Origin: Rohdeia mirabilis
GTDB lineage: Bacteria > Planctomycetota > UBA1135 > GCA-002686595
Direction: 5' to 3'
Length of the DNA stretch: 64,000 nucleotides
NCBI GenBank assembly: GCA_007750655.1
Contig: CP036290.1
Span: forward strand, 186,001 to 250,000
Shown: piece by piece, positions 34,531 through 43,109 of the stretch
Layout of the letters: each line of letters starts with the position of its first letter
Numbering within the stretch: position 1 is the stretch's first letter
Position numbers and translations under genes: made by a program
The notes under the pieces: model-generated
Told to the model about the DNA's origin: nothing
Database searches by the model: none
The model's input: only the letters and a program-made list of their open reading frames with translations

Positions 34531-36057
34531 TCAACGAGCGCCCGCCGCCAAACCGACCAGGTCGCGCACCAGGGCTTCGCACCCGGCCGACTGCTCGGGG
34601 TGCGGGCTCGAGCAGACGACGCGGCCGGTGCCGAAGCGACCCGACACGATCGCAGGCGTGTTCGGCATCACGCCGCCCGGCACACCGGCCTTCTCGACCT
34701 CGCCCCGGAACCAGGCCAGAACGCGGTAGTCGGGCAGGTTCGGGTCTCGCGCAGGCGCGAAGATCGGGCCGTTGGCGTAGCGCAGCACGAGGTCTCGTGA
34801 CTCGGCTTCGAGCGTGGACGCGCCCCGGCTCGTCAGTTCGACGTCGACGTTCCCCTCGCCGCGCGCCCAATGCTCCCGGTCGACCACGTCGGCGTCGAGG
34901 ATCCCGAGCGACCAGCTGTAGTTGTTCGCCGCCAGGTAGGCGCCCGCACAGATTCCGACGTAGCCGCCGCCGCCCTCGACGAACGCGCGCACCGCATCGC
35001 GTCCGTCCGCGCCGATCGAGTTGGCCTGGGCCGAACCGCTGCCGCCGGGGAAGACCACCACGTCGAACTCGGCGAGCACGCCCGCGCGGATGTCGCTCGC
35101 GCACACGCGGCGGACCTCGAAGCGGCCGTCATCCGGACCCGCGGCCTCGAGCAGTTCTTCGAGCCGATCGGGACCGACACCGCCCACGCCGGCCGACGCG
35201 TACAACGCCACCAACGTTTCGTCCGGGTCCGCCTCCGTTCCCACCAGTACGTCGGGACCGTGGTCGAGCATGCCCAACCCGGTCAGGAACGTCGCGACCA
35301 GGATGCGATGCTGCCGTGCGCGGAACGCGACCGCCTGGCCCTTGGTCGTGGTCTCGAGGATCATGCTCGGAATGCCGAGCACGTCGTGCGCCGCCCGCGC
35401 GAGACTGCCCGACACCGCCGTGTTCTTGACGATGAAGTGCTTCTTCTCGTCGGCGATCGAGGCGTTCAGCTCGCCGACCATCGCGGCCGCGCGAGCCAAC
35501 GACGCGGGCGACGCGTCGGAGATGATCGAGCTGCCAACGCTCTTCGGCTCGATCTGCGTGAAGTGGTAGCCCTCGTGCAGATCGAGCAGGTAGTCGGGTT
35601 CGAGCTCCTGCACCAGGTCCCAGATCGCCGCGGGCAGAGCGCCGTCGGGTCGGTCGTCGTCCGAGCGCGGGAAGCAGCGGTTGAGGTCGCGTTCGTCGTC
35701 CACCGCTCCCGCTTCGGCCGCGGCGCGGGGTACGCGACGCGTGCCCGCCTCGAGCGCCGGACCGTTCGCGCGCGGCACGACGATCAACGTGCCGCGCGTC
35801 GGCGTCCAACCCGCGATCTGCTCGGCGGCCATCGCCCCGGCCGGTTCGTCGCCGTGGACGCCGCCCACCACCAACACGGTCGGGCCCTCGGCGGGCCCGA
35901 CGATCGTGACGACGCGCGCGCTGTAGGGTGTGTCCGGCGCGATGTGTTGGGCGTGAATCGTCAGCTGCCGGCCGAGCTGCGCGGCCAGAGGTTCGGCGAG
36001 GACCGTAGGGCAAAGGCCGAACAGGGGCACCAACAGCGCGATCAGGAAGCGGACCAT
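34531..36057 (-). CDS. Exported M14/AstE-like zinc peptidase fused to a glutaminase-like (BPL_N) domain
   Basis: 508 aa with a signal peptide (FLIALLVPLFGLCPTVLA). Domain 1 (about 45-250) is a carboxypeptidase/succinylglutamate-desuccinylase-type zinc domain: ligands His68 and Glu71 in GGVHGDEP and His161 in LLDLHEGYHF, with the family's RDLNRCFP. Domain 2 (about 330-440) resembles the class I glutamine-amidotransferase fold found at the N-terminus of biotin-protein ligases: VVFPGGSGSAQ, then GGGYVGICAGAYLAA with a nucleophile-elbow Cys. The pairing of a zinc amidase-type domain with a periplasmic glutaminase-like domain is unusual; substrate unknown, possibly amino-acid or peptide amides. 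Confidence 0.85.
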   Translation of the reverse strand: MVRFLIALLVPLFGLCPTVLAEPLAAQLGRQLTIHAQHIAPDTPYSARVVTIVGPAEGPTVLVVGGVHGDEPAGAMAAEQIAGWTPTRGTLIVVPRANGPALEAGTRRVPRAAAEAGAVDDERDLNRCFPRSDDDRPDGALPAAIWDLVQELEPDYLLDLHEGYHFTQIEPKSVGSSIISDASPASLARAAAMVGELNASIADEKKHFIVKNTAVSGSLARAAHDVLGIPSMILETTTKGQAVAFRARQHRILVATFLTGLGMLDHGPDVLVGTEADPDETLVALYASAGVGGVGPDRLEELLEAAGPDDGRFEVRRVCASDIRAGVLAEFDVVVFPGGSGSAQANSIGADGRDAVRAFVEGGGGYVGICAGAYLAANNYSWSLGILDADVVDREHWARGEGNVDVELTSRGASTLEAESRDLVLRYANGPIFAPARDPNLPDYRVLAWFRGEVEKAGVPGGVMPNTPAIVSGRFGTGRVVCSSPHPEQSAGCEALVRDLVGLAAGAR

Positions 36058-36211
36058 GGGCCGATCCTACGCCCGCTTCGCGACTCGCGTTGGGGACCGC
36101 GCCCGACCGTGCGGCACCACGGGAACACCGCGTTGGGGTAGCGTGTGGCTTCTGGGGTCGGCGATCCGTGCCGGACCCTTCGAACGTCGCCTTTTCCACC
36201 CGGAGGTCCCG

Positions 36212-36256
36212 ATGTACAGCACCACGACTGTCGCCGCGGCTTCCGCCCGCGCCTGA
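36212..36256 (+). CDS. Possible 14-residue leader peptide with strong ribosome-binding site
   Basis: ATG at 36212 preceded by GGAGG (36202-36206) at a 5-base spacing, one of the best Shine-Dalgarno sites in the window. It encodes MYSTTTVAAASARA and stops. A multi-stem hairpin (36287-36362) and a 13-bp repeat follow before rsgA. This layout suits an upstream control peptide, but so short a frame could be chance. Confidence 0.35.
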   Translation: MYSTTTVAAASARA

Positions 36257-36286
36257 CCTCGCGCGAGCCCGCCCAGCGGGTTCCGC

Positions 36287-36362
36287 CGACGACGGAGAGC
36301 GGGCGGATGCGCCCAACAACGACTCCCGCCTCCGATCGAGGCGGGCGCACGCTCCGTCGTCG
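36287..36362 (+). ncRNA. Candidate three-way-junction RNA element upstream of rsgA
   Basis: An outer 11-bp stem (CGACGACGGAG, 36287-36297, with CTCCGTCGTCG, 36352-36362) encloses a GGGCG/CGCCC hairpin (301-314 of this kilobase) and a perfect 7-bp hairpin (CCCGCCT/AGGCGGG, 36325-36345). No U-tract follows. It could be a cis-regulatory leader, possibly linked to the small ORF just upstream. The class is not recognised. Confidence 0.4.
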
Positions 36363-36384
36363 CCGCGCCGCTGTGCCCAGATCC

Positions 36385-36410
36385 GTCACGTGCAGATGTC
36401 ACGTGCAGAT
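36385..36410. repeat. Two 13-bp tandem repeats with CACGTG core
   Basis: GTCACGTGCAGAT is repeated exactly, back to back, about 90 bases before rsgA. The palindromic CACGTG at one-helical-turn-plus spacing (13 bp) could be a protein-binding site or just a duplication. Confidence 0.6.
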
Positions 36411-36500
36411 GCTGTTGCGCCACGGCACCCGTTCCGTCCCTGGCGGAGCCCCGTCGACGCCACCGCGTGCGATCCACACGGACTCACACGATGAACGGCA

Positions 36501-37715
36501 TTGGAATCCAATCACGACAAGGAGAAGCAGGTCGCGCGCCATCTGGCTGGTAACGCCAAGGCGCGCAGTCTCGCGGAACGGAAGGAACTGAAGGCTCGTA
36601 GCGCGGAACGCCGCGTCGAGCGCATGGAACGGGCCCGGCGACGCCAGCCCGACGACGACGACTTCGACGGACTGGACGGCGACGACGAGGTCGGGACACG
36701 CGTTCCGCCCCAGCGCGTCAAACACGTCCACGTGCGCGTACCGACGGCGGCGCTCGAACCGCCGGAGCCGATCCCGGAGTCCGCGGTCGACGCGCGCGAT
36801 CTGGCGTTGGTCACGGGGCTCGCTCCGGGCCGCGCGCGCGTGCGCGACGTGGCCGTCGGCGAGACCGACGAGTTCGACGCCGATCTCGACGCGGCTCTCG
36901 CGCGCACCCAGCGTGCGAGCGTGGCGGTCGGCGATCGCGTCGTGCTCGAACGCCGCGTCGGTGGTCGGCCGCGCGTGGTCGGCGTCGTCGAACGGCGCTC
37001 GACCATCGCACGCGCCGACGGAACGCGGGCCGGCGCCGAGCGCGTCGTCGCCGCCAACGTCGATCGCGCGCTGGTGGTCGCGGCGGCCCGCAGTCCGCGT
37101 CTGCGGCCGCGGCTCGTCGATCGCTACCTGATCGCGCTCGAAGCCGGCGGCGTCCGGCCGATCGTCTGCGTCAGCAAGGTCGACCTGGTCGAGACCGCGG
37201 CCGAGCGCGCCGAGATCGAGGCGATCCTCGACGAGTTCCGCGCGCTCGAGGTGCCCGCCCTGTGCGTCTCGGTCGAGTCGGGCGAGGGCTTGGACGATTT
37301 GCGCGCACTGGTGCGCGGTCAGACTTCCGTGCTCGTCGGGCAGAGCGGCGTCGGCAAGTCGTCCCTCGCGAACGGCCTGTTCGGCGCGCTCGACCTGGTG
37401 ACGGGGCGCGTGCGCGACGGCGACGGCAAGGGCCGGCACACCACGACGGCCTCGAGCCTGTTCGAGGTCGACGACGCCGGTACGCGCCTGATCGACACGC
37501 CCGGCGTGCGCTCGTTCGGGTTGGTGGACGTGACGCGCAACTCGCTCGAGTCGTTCTTCCCCGACTTCGACGCCGCGCGCGCGAGTTGCCACTTCGGCGA
37601 CTGCGGGCACGTGGACGAGCCGGACTGTGGCGTGCGCGCCGCGGCCCTGGCGGGCGAGGTTCCCGCGCGTCGCTACGAGGCGTACGTGCGGATCCGGGCC
37701 TCGCTCGACGGCTGA
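36501..37715 (+). CDS. rsgA: Ribosome small-subunit-dependent GTPase A
   Basis: 404 aa circularly permuted GTPase that assists late maturation of the 30S subunit. A Lys/Arg-rich N-terminal tail precedes an OB-like RNA-binding domain. The GTPase motifs follow in permuted order: G4 (CVSKVDL), G1 Walker A (GQSGVGKSSL), T-rich G2 region (GRHTTTAS) and G3 (DTPGVRSFG). The C-terminal zinc site is CHFGDCGHVDEPDC. The start is uncertain: the frame opens at a TTG (36501), nine bases after an in-frame stop, and the first internal ATG is about residue 42, which would remove only the basic tail. Confidence 0.93.
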   Translation: MESNHDKEKQVARHLAGNAKARSLAERKELKARSAERRVERMERARRRQPDDDDFDGLDGDDEVGTRVPPQRVKHVHVRVPTAALEPPEPIPESAVDARDLALVTGLAPGRARVRDVAVGETDEFDADLDAALARTQRASVAVGDRVVLERRVGGRPRVVGVVERRSTIARADGTRAGAERVVAANVDRALVVAAARSPRLRPRLVDRYLIALEAGGVRPIVCVSKVDLVETAAERAEIEAILDEFRALEVPALCVSVESGEGLDDLRALVRGQTSVLVGQSGVGKSSLANGLFGALDLVTGRVRDGDGKGRHTTTASSLFEVDDAGTRLIDTPGVRSFGLVDVTRNSLESFFPDFDAARASCHFGDCGHVDEPDCGVRAAALAGEVPARRYEAYVRIRASLDG

Positions 37716-37737
37716 CGGAAATGCCCTGCGACGCGCA

Positions 37738-37792
37738 GAGCGCCGCGTCCGGTCCACTTCGGAGTCGTCCGAGGTGTCCGGGCGCGGCGCTC
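37738..37792. terminator. Bidirectional hairpin between rsgA and the M56 fusion gene
   Basis: Outer arms GAGCGCCGCG (37738-37747) and CGCGGCGCTC (37783-37792) extend through a T-G pair into CCGG/CCGG, and the loop contains a further imperfect stem (CACTTCGGA/TCCGAGGTG). It sits between two convergent stops. Confidence 0.75.
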
Positions 37793-37812
37793 GTTCATGG
37801 CAGCCGAATCGA

Positions 37813-40800
37813 TCAGTGGTCGGAGCCTGACTCCTCGATCGCCTGCAGCGCGAGCACGCACATGGCCGTCATCGCGACCTCGCTACCGGCGTCGTGCCAG
37901 GCGTCCACCGCGGCCCAGTACGCGCGGCCGTTCGCGTCGCGATCGAAGTGTTCGAGCAGCGCCGACTCGAGCCTGCGGTTCCAACGCTCGGCGAGTGCGC
38001 CACCGAGGACCTGGATCGCGTCCGTCCCGAAGGCCCAGTAGTAGCTGTCCGTCGTGCCTTCGCCGCGCGACCACCGGGGCGGCTTCGAGGCGAGGAGAGC
38101 CAGGCTCGCGATGTGTTCGTCCACCTCGACCAGGTCGACGCCCCAGTCGCGGTAGGCGCACAGCGCGACGGCCGTGGGGAACTCGACGGCGTCGCCGGGG
38201 AAGTCGTCCTTCTTCTTCCCGATGCGGCTCGTGGCGGTGCCGCAACCGATGTAGCCGACGCGGCCCGTCGCCGGGTCGAAGTTCTCGTCGAGGACCGCGA
38301 ATCCGCCACGCTGCTCCTCCCGACCGACCTCGAGGCCGACGTCGCGCGCCGCGGCGAGCGCACTCAGCATCCAACCCGTGACGACGGAGTCGTTGTCGCC
38401 CGCCGGCGGATAGTCGTAGCGCCAGCCCTGGTAGGGATTGCGCGCTCGGGCACAGAAGTCCACGGCGGCCCTCGCCGTCGCGAGCCAGGCCTCCGAGTCC
38501 TGCGGAGCCAGCTCGCTCGTGTGGTACGCGATCCACGCCGTCAGCGCGCGGGCGTGGGACGGGTTCGTGTACCAGCTCGGTCCCGACAGGATGAACGCAC
38601 CCGTCTCGTCGTCCTGCTGGTCGGCGAGCCATGCGATCGCACGGGACAGCGCGCGTTCGCGGCCGGGGAACTCGAAGCCGGCCGGCGCGTCGAGCAGTGC
38701 GAGGATCGCGTTCGCCGTCACGCCCACGTCGTCGAACTCGCCGGCCGCGGCCTTCGCGTCGTCCTTCGTGCTCGCGCGCCAACGGCCGTCGTCCGACTGG
38801 TTCGCGAGCAGGTACTCGAGCGCGCTCGCCACGACCGTGTGGCGGTCGGGGGTCTGGGGTTCGCGGGTCGGCGCGTCGGGGGTCCGACGTTCGGGCGTCC
38901 GTGACTCGGAAGACCGTGCTCCCGACTCCCCGGGTGCCGGCTGCTGCGTCTCGGACGCGTGCGGCACGCCTTCCGGAAGCGCCTGCAGGGTCAGCAGACA
39001 CCACGCGGTCATCGGAACCTCGGTTCCGGCCACGTGCCAGGCGCCGACGGCGGGCCAGTAGGCGTTGCCGTTCGCGTCGGTCGCGTGGTTCGGCACGAGC
39101 GCGGTCTCGATCGCCTGGTTCCAGAGCGCGGCCTTCGAAGCGCCGAACGACTGGATGGCCTCGGTGCCGGCCTGCCAGTAGTAGATGTCGATCGATCCTT
39201 CTTCGATCGACCACTTGGGTAGCGCTTCGACGAGCCGCTCGGAGCCGAGGATGAGCCCGTCGTCATCCGCCGTCCCGCGCCCCCATTGCAGGCGCGCAGC
39301 GATCGCTTGAGCCGTGTGGGTCTCGACCAACTCGGGCGGATGGCTGTCGACGGACCGCTCGTAGCGCGCGCTGGTCAGTCCGCCTCCGATGTCCGGCCAG
39401 AACCCGGTGCGACCCGTCTCGGGGTCGAAGCAGGTCATCAAGTAGCCGAATCCTCCGTCGACTTCCCGAACACCAACCGTGAGACCAAGGTCGCGGGCCT
39501 CGACAAGAGCACACAACACCCATGCGGTGGTCTGGGCCTGACACGACTCCAAGTTGGGGGCACACTCCCAGCCTCCGAGCGTCGTTCGAGCATCAACAAG
39601 GAACTCGACAGCACGCTGCGCGATCGCGATGCGCCCGTCTCGCCCTTCGACCGGGTCGAGCGCCTCGTTGGCCGCGAGCCAGCCTCGAAGGGCGAAGGTG
39701 TGTGACTGGACGACCTGCGGCCCATCCGTCGAGCTGGCGAAGGACCCGGTCTCGCTATCGAATCGACTCGTGAGCCAGGCCATTCCAAGGCGCAGTGCCT
39801 GATCGCGTCCAGGCGTGGTGTCCGGGGCTTGCGAAAGCGCGAGCATGACCAGTCCGGTCGCGCCCGGGTCGTTCAACTCGCGCACGTATCCCTTGGGCGG
39901 GTCGGCCCCCGCGTCCGTGGTCGCGGCCCAACTCCCGTCGAACCGCTGCTGCTCGATCAAGTAGGCCGCCGCGCTCGCCATGACCTCGGCGCGCGACTCG
40001 GCGGTGCTCCGTTCCGCGGGCACGAACGGCGCGGGATCCAGGGCGACGACCTCGACGGGCGCCGCAGCCTCGATCTGCGAACCAGCGGCATCGGTCGCCA
40101 GCGCTTCGACCCGAGGCGTGGGCACATCGACCGGCCGCAGTCCACTGCCGAGCAGGCCGACCCCTGCGACCACCAGACCGAGAGCGGAGAAGGGCGACAG
40201 GCCGCGCGAGGCACGGACGGCGGGGTCGAGCAGTTTCATGATGCGCCTGCGTTCGAGGGACTCGGGGTGGGCGAGGGGCACGGCGCCGGTCGCCAGGGCG
40301 TGGCTCGAACGGCGGCGTTCGAGCACGTGGAGGAGGGTCTTGGCCGCGCGCGGTCCGTCGGCGCGGGGTTCGCGCGCGAGGGCCGCTTCGTCGCAGGCCA
40401 ACTCGCGCTCGCGTTCGGCGAACAAGGGCGCGAGCCACACGGCCGGGTGCAGCGGCCACAGCGCGCGCACGAGGTGCACCAGCGTCGAGACGAGCACGTC
40501 GCGCCGCCGCACGTGGGCGAGCTCGTGGCGCAGGATCCAGTCGAGCGCCGGCGCGTCGAGTTCGGTGGCGAGCGACGCGGGCACGAGCACGGTCGCGCGC
40601 ACGAATCCGGTCGTCGCGGGCGATTCGAGCTCGTCCGTGAGCCGCAGGTCCACGCGCCGGTCGAGGCCCGCATGGCGCGCGAGCGTGTCGAAGCGCGCGG
40701 CGAGTTCGGCCGCGGGTCGACCGGTCGCGCGGCGCACGAGGGCCGCCGTTCGCGCGAGACGCACGAGGACCAGCGCGACACCCGCGAGGGCGACCGCGAG

Positions 40801-41412
40801 CCACACGAGGACGCCCCAGGTCGCGGCGCGGAGCTCGACCGCGGCCGCGTTCGAGCGTGCGAACGGCGAATGCACACCGTTCGTCGAACCGAGCGTTCCG
40901 TCGTTCGCGGCACCGCTCTCGGAATCGTTCGCGGCGTCGCTGCCGGAATGGGCCTGATCGGCCTGGAGCGCGCGCGCTCCCGCGTCCCCGGCAGCCGCTC
41001 CCTCGAGGGCGAGTTCTCTCCCCGACGCTGCGCCAGTTGCGCGAGCGGGTTCGTCCGCGACGACTTCACCGGGCGTCCCGTCGTCCGCCGATCGCGACGA
41101 AGCGTCGAGCGCCGCCGTGCGGGTCGCACCGACCGTCGGCGCGTCCGACTCGTCCGCGCGCGCCGCCAACTCGAGCGGCAGCTCGGGGAACGGATCGACC
41201 CAACCGGCCACGGCGACGGGCGGCGCGACCAGCGGCACCAACGGCAGCAGCCACAGCCAGCTCGCCGCATGGGCCGACAGCCGGCGCTTCAGGAGTGGCC
41301 GCGCGATCAGCAGCACGGCCAGGACCGCGAGCGACGCCAGGCCCGCGCGCCAGGCCCAGTCGAGCCCGTCCGCGGCGGCGACGTTCCACCAGGTGATCGT
41401 CTCGGAGCTCAT
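37813..41412 (-). CDS. M56 (BlaR1/MecR1-type) membrane peptidase fused to two cyclase-like alpha-toroid domains
   Basis: 1199 aa. The N-terminus has membrane helices (about 23-38, 51-70, 198-220, 405-425). The metalloprotease motif is HELAH at 296-300, with the downstream Glu in ERELACDEA. This matches antirepressor peptidases that cleave BlaI-type repressors. In place of a beta-lactam sensor, the extracellular part is two repeats of a squalene-cyclase/prenyltransferase-like (alpha/alpha) toroid: about 476-845 (QQRFDGSWAAT, GGWECAPNLES) and 880-1195 (NQSDDGRWRAS, YQGWRYDYPPAGDND). They are joined by a Thr/Pro/Glu linker (about 848-880). Toroids may sense a ligand or partner. The start overlaps the BlaI-type gene's stop (ATGA). 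Confidence 0.9.
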   Translation of the reverse strand: MSSETITWWNVAAADGLDWAWRAGLASLAVLAVLLIARPLLKRRLSAHAASWLWLLPLVPLVAPPVAVAGWVDPFPELPLELAARADESDAPTVGATRTAALDASSRSADDGTPGEVVADEPARATGAASGRELALEGAAAGDAGARALQADQAHSGSDAANDSESGAANDGTLGSTNGVHSPFARSNAAAVELRAATWGVLVWLAVALAGVALVLVRLARTAALVRRATGRPAAELAARFDTLARHAGLDRRVDLRLTDELESPATTGFVRATVLVPASLATELDAPALDWILRHELAHVRRRDVLVSTLVHLVRALWPLHPAVWLAPLFAERERELACDEAALAREPRADGPRAAKTLLHVLERRRSSHALATGAVPLAHPESLERRRIMKLLDPAVRASRGLSPFSALGLVVAGVGLLGSGLRPVDVPTPRVEALATDAAGSQIEAAAPVEVVALDPAPFVPAERSTAESRAEVMASAAAYLIEQQRFDGSWAATTDAGADPPKGYVRELNDPGATGLVMLALSQAPDTTPGRDQALRLGMAWLTSRFDSETGSFASSTDGPQVVQSHTFALRGWLAANEALDPVEGRDGRIAIAQRAVEFLVDARTTLGGWECAPNLESCQAQTTAWVLCALVEARDLGLTVGVREVDGGFGYLMTCFDPETGRTGFWPDIGGGLTSARYERSVDSHPPELVETHTAQAIAARLQWGRGTADDDGLILGSERLVEALPKWSIEEGSIDIYYWQAGTEAIQSFGASKAALWNQAIETALVPNHATDANGNAYWPAVGAWHVAGTEVPMTAWCLLTLQALPEGVPHASETQQPAPGESGARSSESRTPERRTPDAPTREPQTPDRHTVVASALEYLLANQSDDGRWRASTKDDAKAAAGEFDDVGVTANAILALLDAPAGFEFPGRERALSRAIAWLADQQDDETGAFILSGPSWYTNPSHARALTAWIAYHTSELAPQDSEAWLATARAAVDFCARARNPYQGWRYDYPPAGDNDSVVTGWMLSALAAARDVGLEVGREEQRGGFAVLDENFDPATGRVGYIGCGTATSRIGKKKDDFPGDAVEFPTAVALCAYRDWGVDLVEVDEHIASLALLASKPPRWSRGEGTTDSYYWAFGTDAIQVLGGALAERWNRRLESALLEHFDRDANGRAYWAAVDAWHDAGSEVAMTAMCVLALQAIEESGSDH

Positions 41413-41804
41413 TTCGATCGACGCTCCTGCTCGTCCTCGACGAGCTTCTTGAGTTCGGCGAGGTCCGCGCTCGACAGCTCGCTGCGCTTCACCAGGTGCG
41501 CGAGCAGAGGCGCGACCGTGTCCTCGCGCGCCTTCGCGAGCAACTTCTCACCCGCGTCGAACAGCGCCCGTTTCGGCGAACGGCGCGCGCTGTACAGCTG
41601 TCCGCCACCGACCGCGGCCTTCGTCGCGAGGTGTCCCTTCTGCACCAGTCGGCGCAGCAGGGTCTTGATCGTCGAATCGGCCCAGCCCTCGCTCGCGGCC
41701 AACGCGTCGCACACGTCGCGCGCGGTGCAGGGCCCGTGCTCCCACACATGGCGTAGAGCCTTCCACTCGGACGGGCTGGGTTCGGACTTCGGGTTCTTGG
41801 TCAT
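41409..41804 (-). CDS. BlaI/MecI-family transcriptional repressor
   Basis: 131 aa from the ATG at 41804 (MTKNPKSEPSPSEWKALRHV); the upstream in-frame ATG at 41843 is less likely. The N-terminal winged helix has the family pattern: LRHVWEHGPCTARDVCDAL, then STIKTLLRRLVQKGHLATK, followed by a dimerisation helix region (LLAHLVKRSELSSADLAELK). Such repressors bind TACA-N2-TGTA dyads and are inactivated by proteolysis by the M56 partner encoded next. Two such dyads lie just upstream, so the operon is probably self-regulated. Confidence 0.93.
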   Translation of the reverse strand: MTKNPKSEPSPSEWKALRHVWEHGPCTARDVCDALAASEGWADSTIKTLLRRLVQKGHLATKAAVGGGQLYSARRSPKRALFDAGEKLLAKAREDTVAPLLAHLVKRSELSSADLAELKKLVEDEQERRSK

Positions 41805-41867
41805 GGTCGTGGTCCTCGGGGGCGCTCGTGGCGCGTCGGCCATCCCTACGGGTCGGCTCCCGCTCGG

Positions 41868-41897
41868 TTACATCTGTAATCTTGTCTACAGCTGTAA
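41868..41897 (-). promoter_or_regulatory. Two BlaI-type operators (TACA-N2-TGTA)
   Basis: TTACATCTGTAA (41868-41879) and CTACAGCTGTAA (41886-41897); the second core TACAGCTGTA is a perfect palindrome. Centres are 18 bp apart. They lie about 65-90 bases upstream of the repressor ATG, within the likely promoter, and match the known BlaI/MecI dyad. Confidence 0.85.
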
Positions 41898-41972
41898 CCC
41901 AGATCCCGCAACCCCCTTTCCGGCACGAGAGCGGCCGACGGGGCGCTCGAGGCACCCCGCCGGCCGCAGTGG

Positions 41973-43109
41973 TCAGGGGTCGTCTCCCTCGTCGGGAGGC
42001 GCTCCGATCAGCCGCCCGAGCTGGCCGAGGACGTCGTCCTGCCCCAGCACGAAGGTGGCGCGCGTGCCCTTCAGGATCTCCTGCAGGGCCTCGAGCTCCT
42101 TCATGCGGCGCAGGGCCGGCGTGCTCTCGAACAGCTTGGCGGTGTTGGCCTGGCTCCGGGCCGCCGCGGTTTCCTCGCGACGACGGATCAGGTTGGCTTC
42201 GGCGCGCTTGGTCGCCTCGATCACCTGGTTGAGGATCGTCTTCATCTCCCCGGGCAGGATCACGTCGCGGACGCCGAGGCCGGTCAGTTCGAGCCCGAGC
42301 TGTGCAGCGCGATCCGCCAGTTCGACCTCCAGCTCGCTACCGACCGCATTGCGATCGACGAGCAGGTCGTCGAGTTCTCGGGCACCGACCGCTTCGCGCA
42401 GAACGAGCTGCGCGGCGCGGTAGAGGGCCTGTCCGGCGTCGGCCGCCACGTCGACGGCGCTCTGGACGTCGACGACGCGGTAGGTCACGAGCAGGTTGAC
42501 GCGCAGGGTCACGCGGTCCTTGGTCATGATCTCCTGGCCAGCGACGTCGAGCGATTGCTCGCGCAGGTCGATCGCCGTCCACTTCAGCTCGGCCGACGAC
42601 TTCCAGAACGCGTGCAGTCCGGGTCCACGAACCCCGATCTGCGCCCCGTCGCGGCGGAACACGACGCGCTCGTTGGCGTCGACGCGCACCGCGTGCACGA
42701 AGAAGGGCGCGGTCGGGTGCCGCAGGATCGCGTCGAGCCGCGGGTGTTCGAGCGCGCCGGCGCCGCTCACGTCGAGGACTTCCACCGCGAGCGTGTAGGG
42801 GCGCTTCCAGAACGCGTGGCGTCCCGGACCGACGATCTCGAACAGGCGGCCGTCCTTCCAGACGAGCGCACGCTGGTGGTCGAGCAGTTCGACCACTTCG
42901 AGCTGCTCGAGGATCGCTGCGTCCTCGATCAACACGTCGAGCAGCGGGTGCTCGAAGCGCGTGACGAGGACGTCCACGACCTCGAGCTCGTCGCGACCGA
43001 AGGGCCGCTGGAGCACGGTGTGGTTGCCCGGATCGAGCACGCGCGCGAGGTCGCCGCGGCGGAACACGAGTCCGATCTGGTTCTTGGAGATGTGCGTCTT
43101 GAACAGCAT
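41973..43109 (-). CDS. Slipin-type SPFH/Band 7 protein
   Basis: 378 aa. The ATG at 43109 has GGAGG seven bases upstream. The N-terminal third (KNQIGLVFRRGDLARVLDPG) repeats a pattern later in the chain (ANERVVFRRDGAQIGVRGPG), suggesting two related beta modules. The SPFH domain proper lies at about 180-290 (MTKDRVTLRVNLLVTYRVVD, ALYRAAQLVLREAVGARELD, LGLELTGLGVRDVILPGEMK). The helical C-terminus (EATKRAEANLIRRREETAAA) would form the oligomeric coiled coil. Slipins assemble membrane-associated rings or microdomains. There is no obvious TM helix and no NfeD partner here. Confidence 0.88.
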   Translation of the reverse strand: MLFKTHISKNQIGLVFRRGDLARVLDPGNHTVLQRPFGRDELEVVDVLVTRFEHPLLDVLIEDAAILEQLEVVELLDHQRALVWKDGRLFEIVGPGRHAFWKRPYTLAVEVLDVSGAGALEHPRLDAILRHPTAPFFVHAVRVDANERVVFRRDGAQIGVRGPGLHAFWKSSAELKWTAIDLREQSLDVAGQEIMTKDRVTLRVNLLVTYRVVDVQSAVDVAADAGQALYRAAQLVLREAVGARELDDLLVDRNAVGSELEVELADRAAQLGLELTGLGVRDVILPGEMKTILNQVIEATKRAEANLIRRREETAAARSQANTAKLFESTPALRRMKELEALQEILKGTRATFVLGQDDVLGQLGRLIGAPPDEGDDP

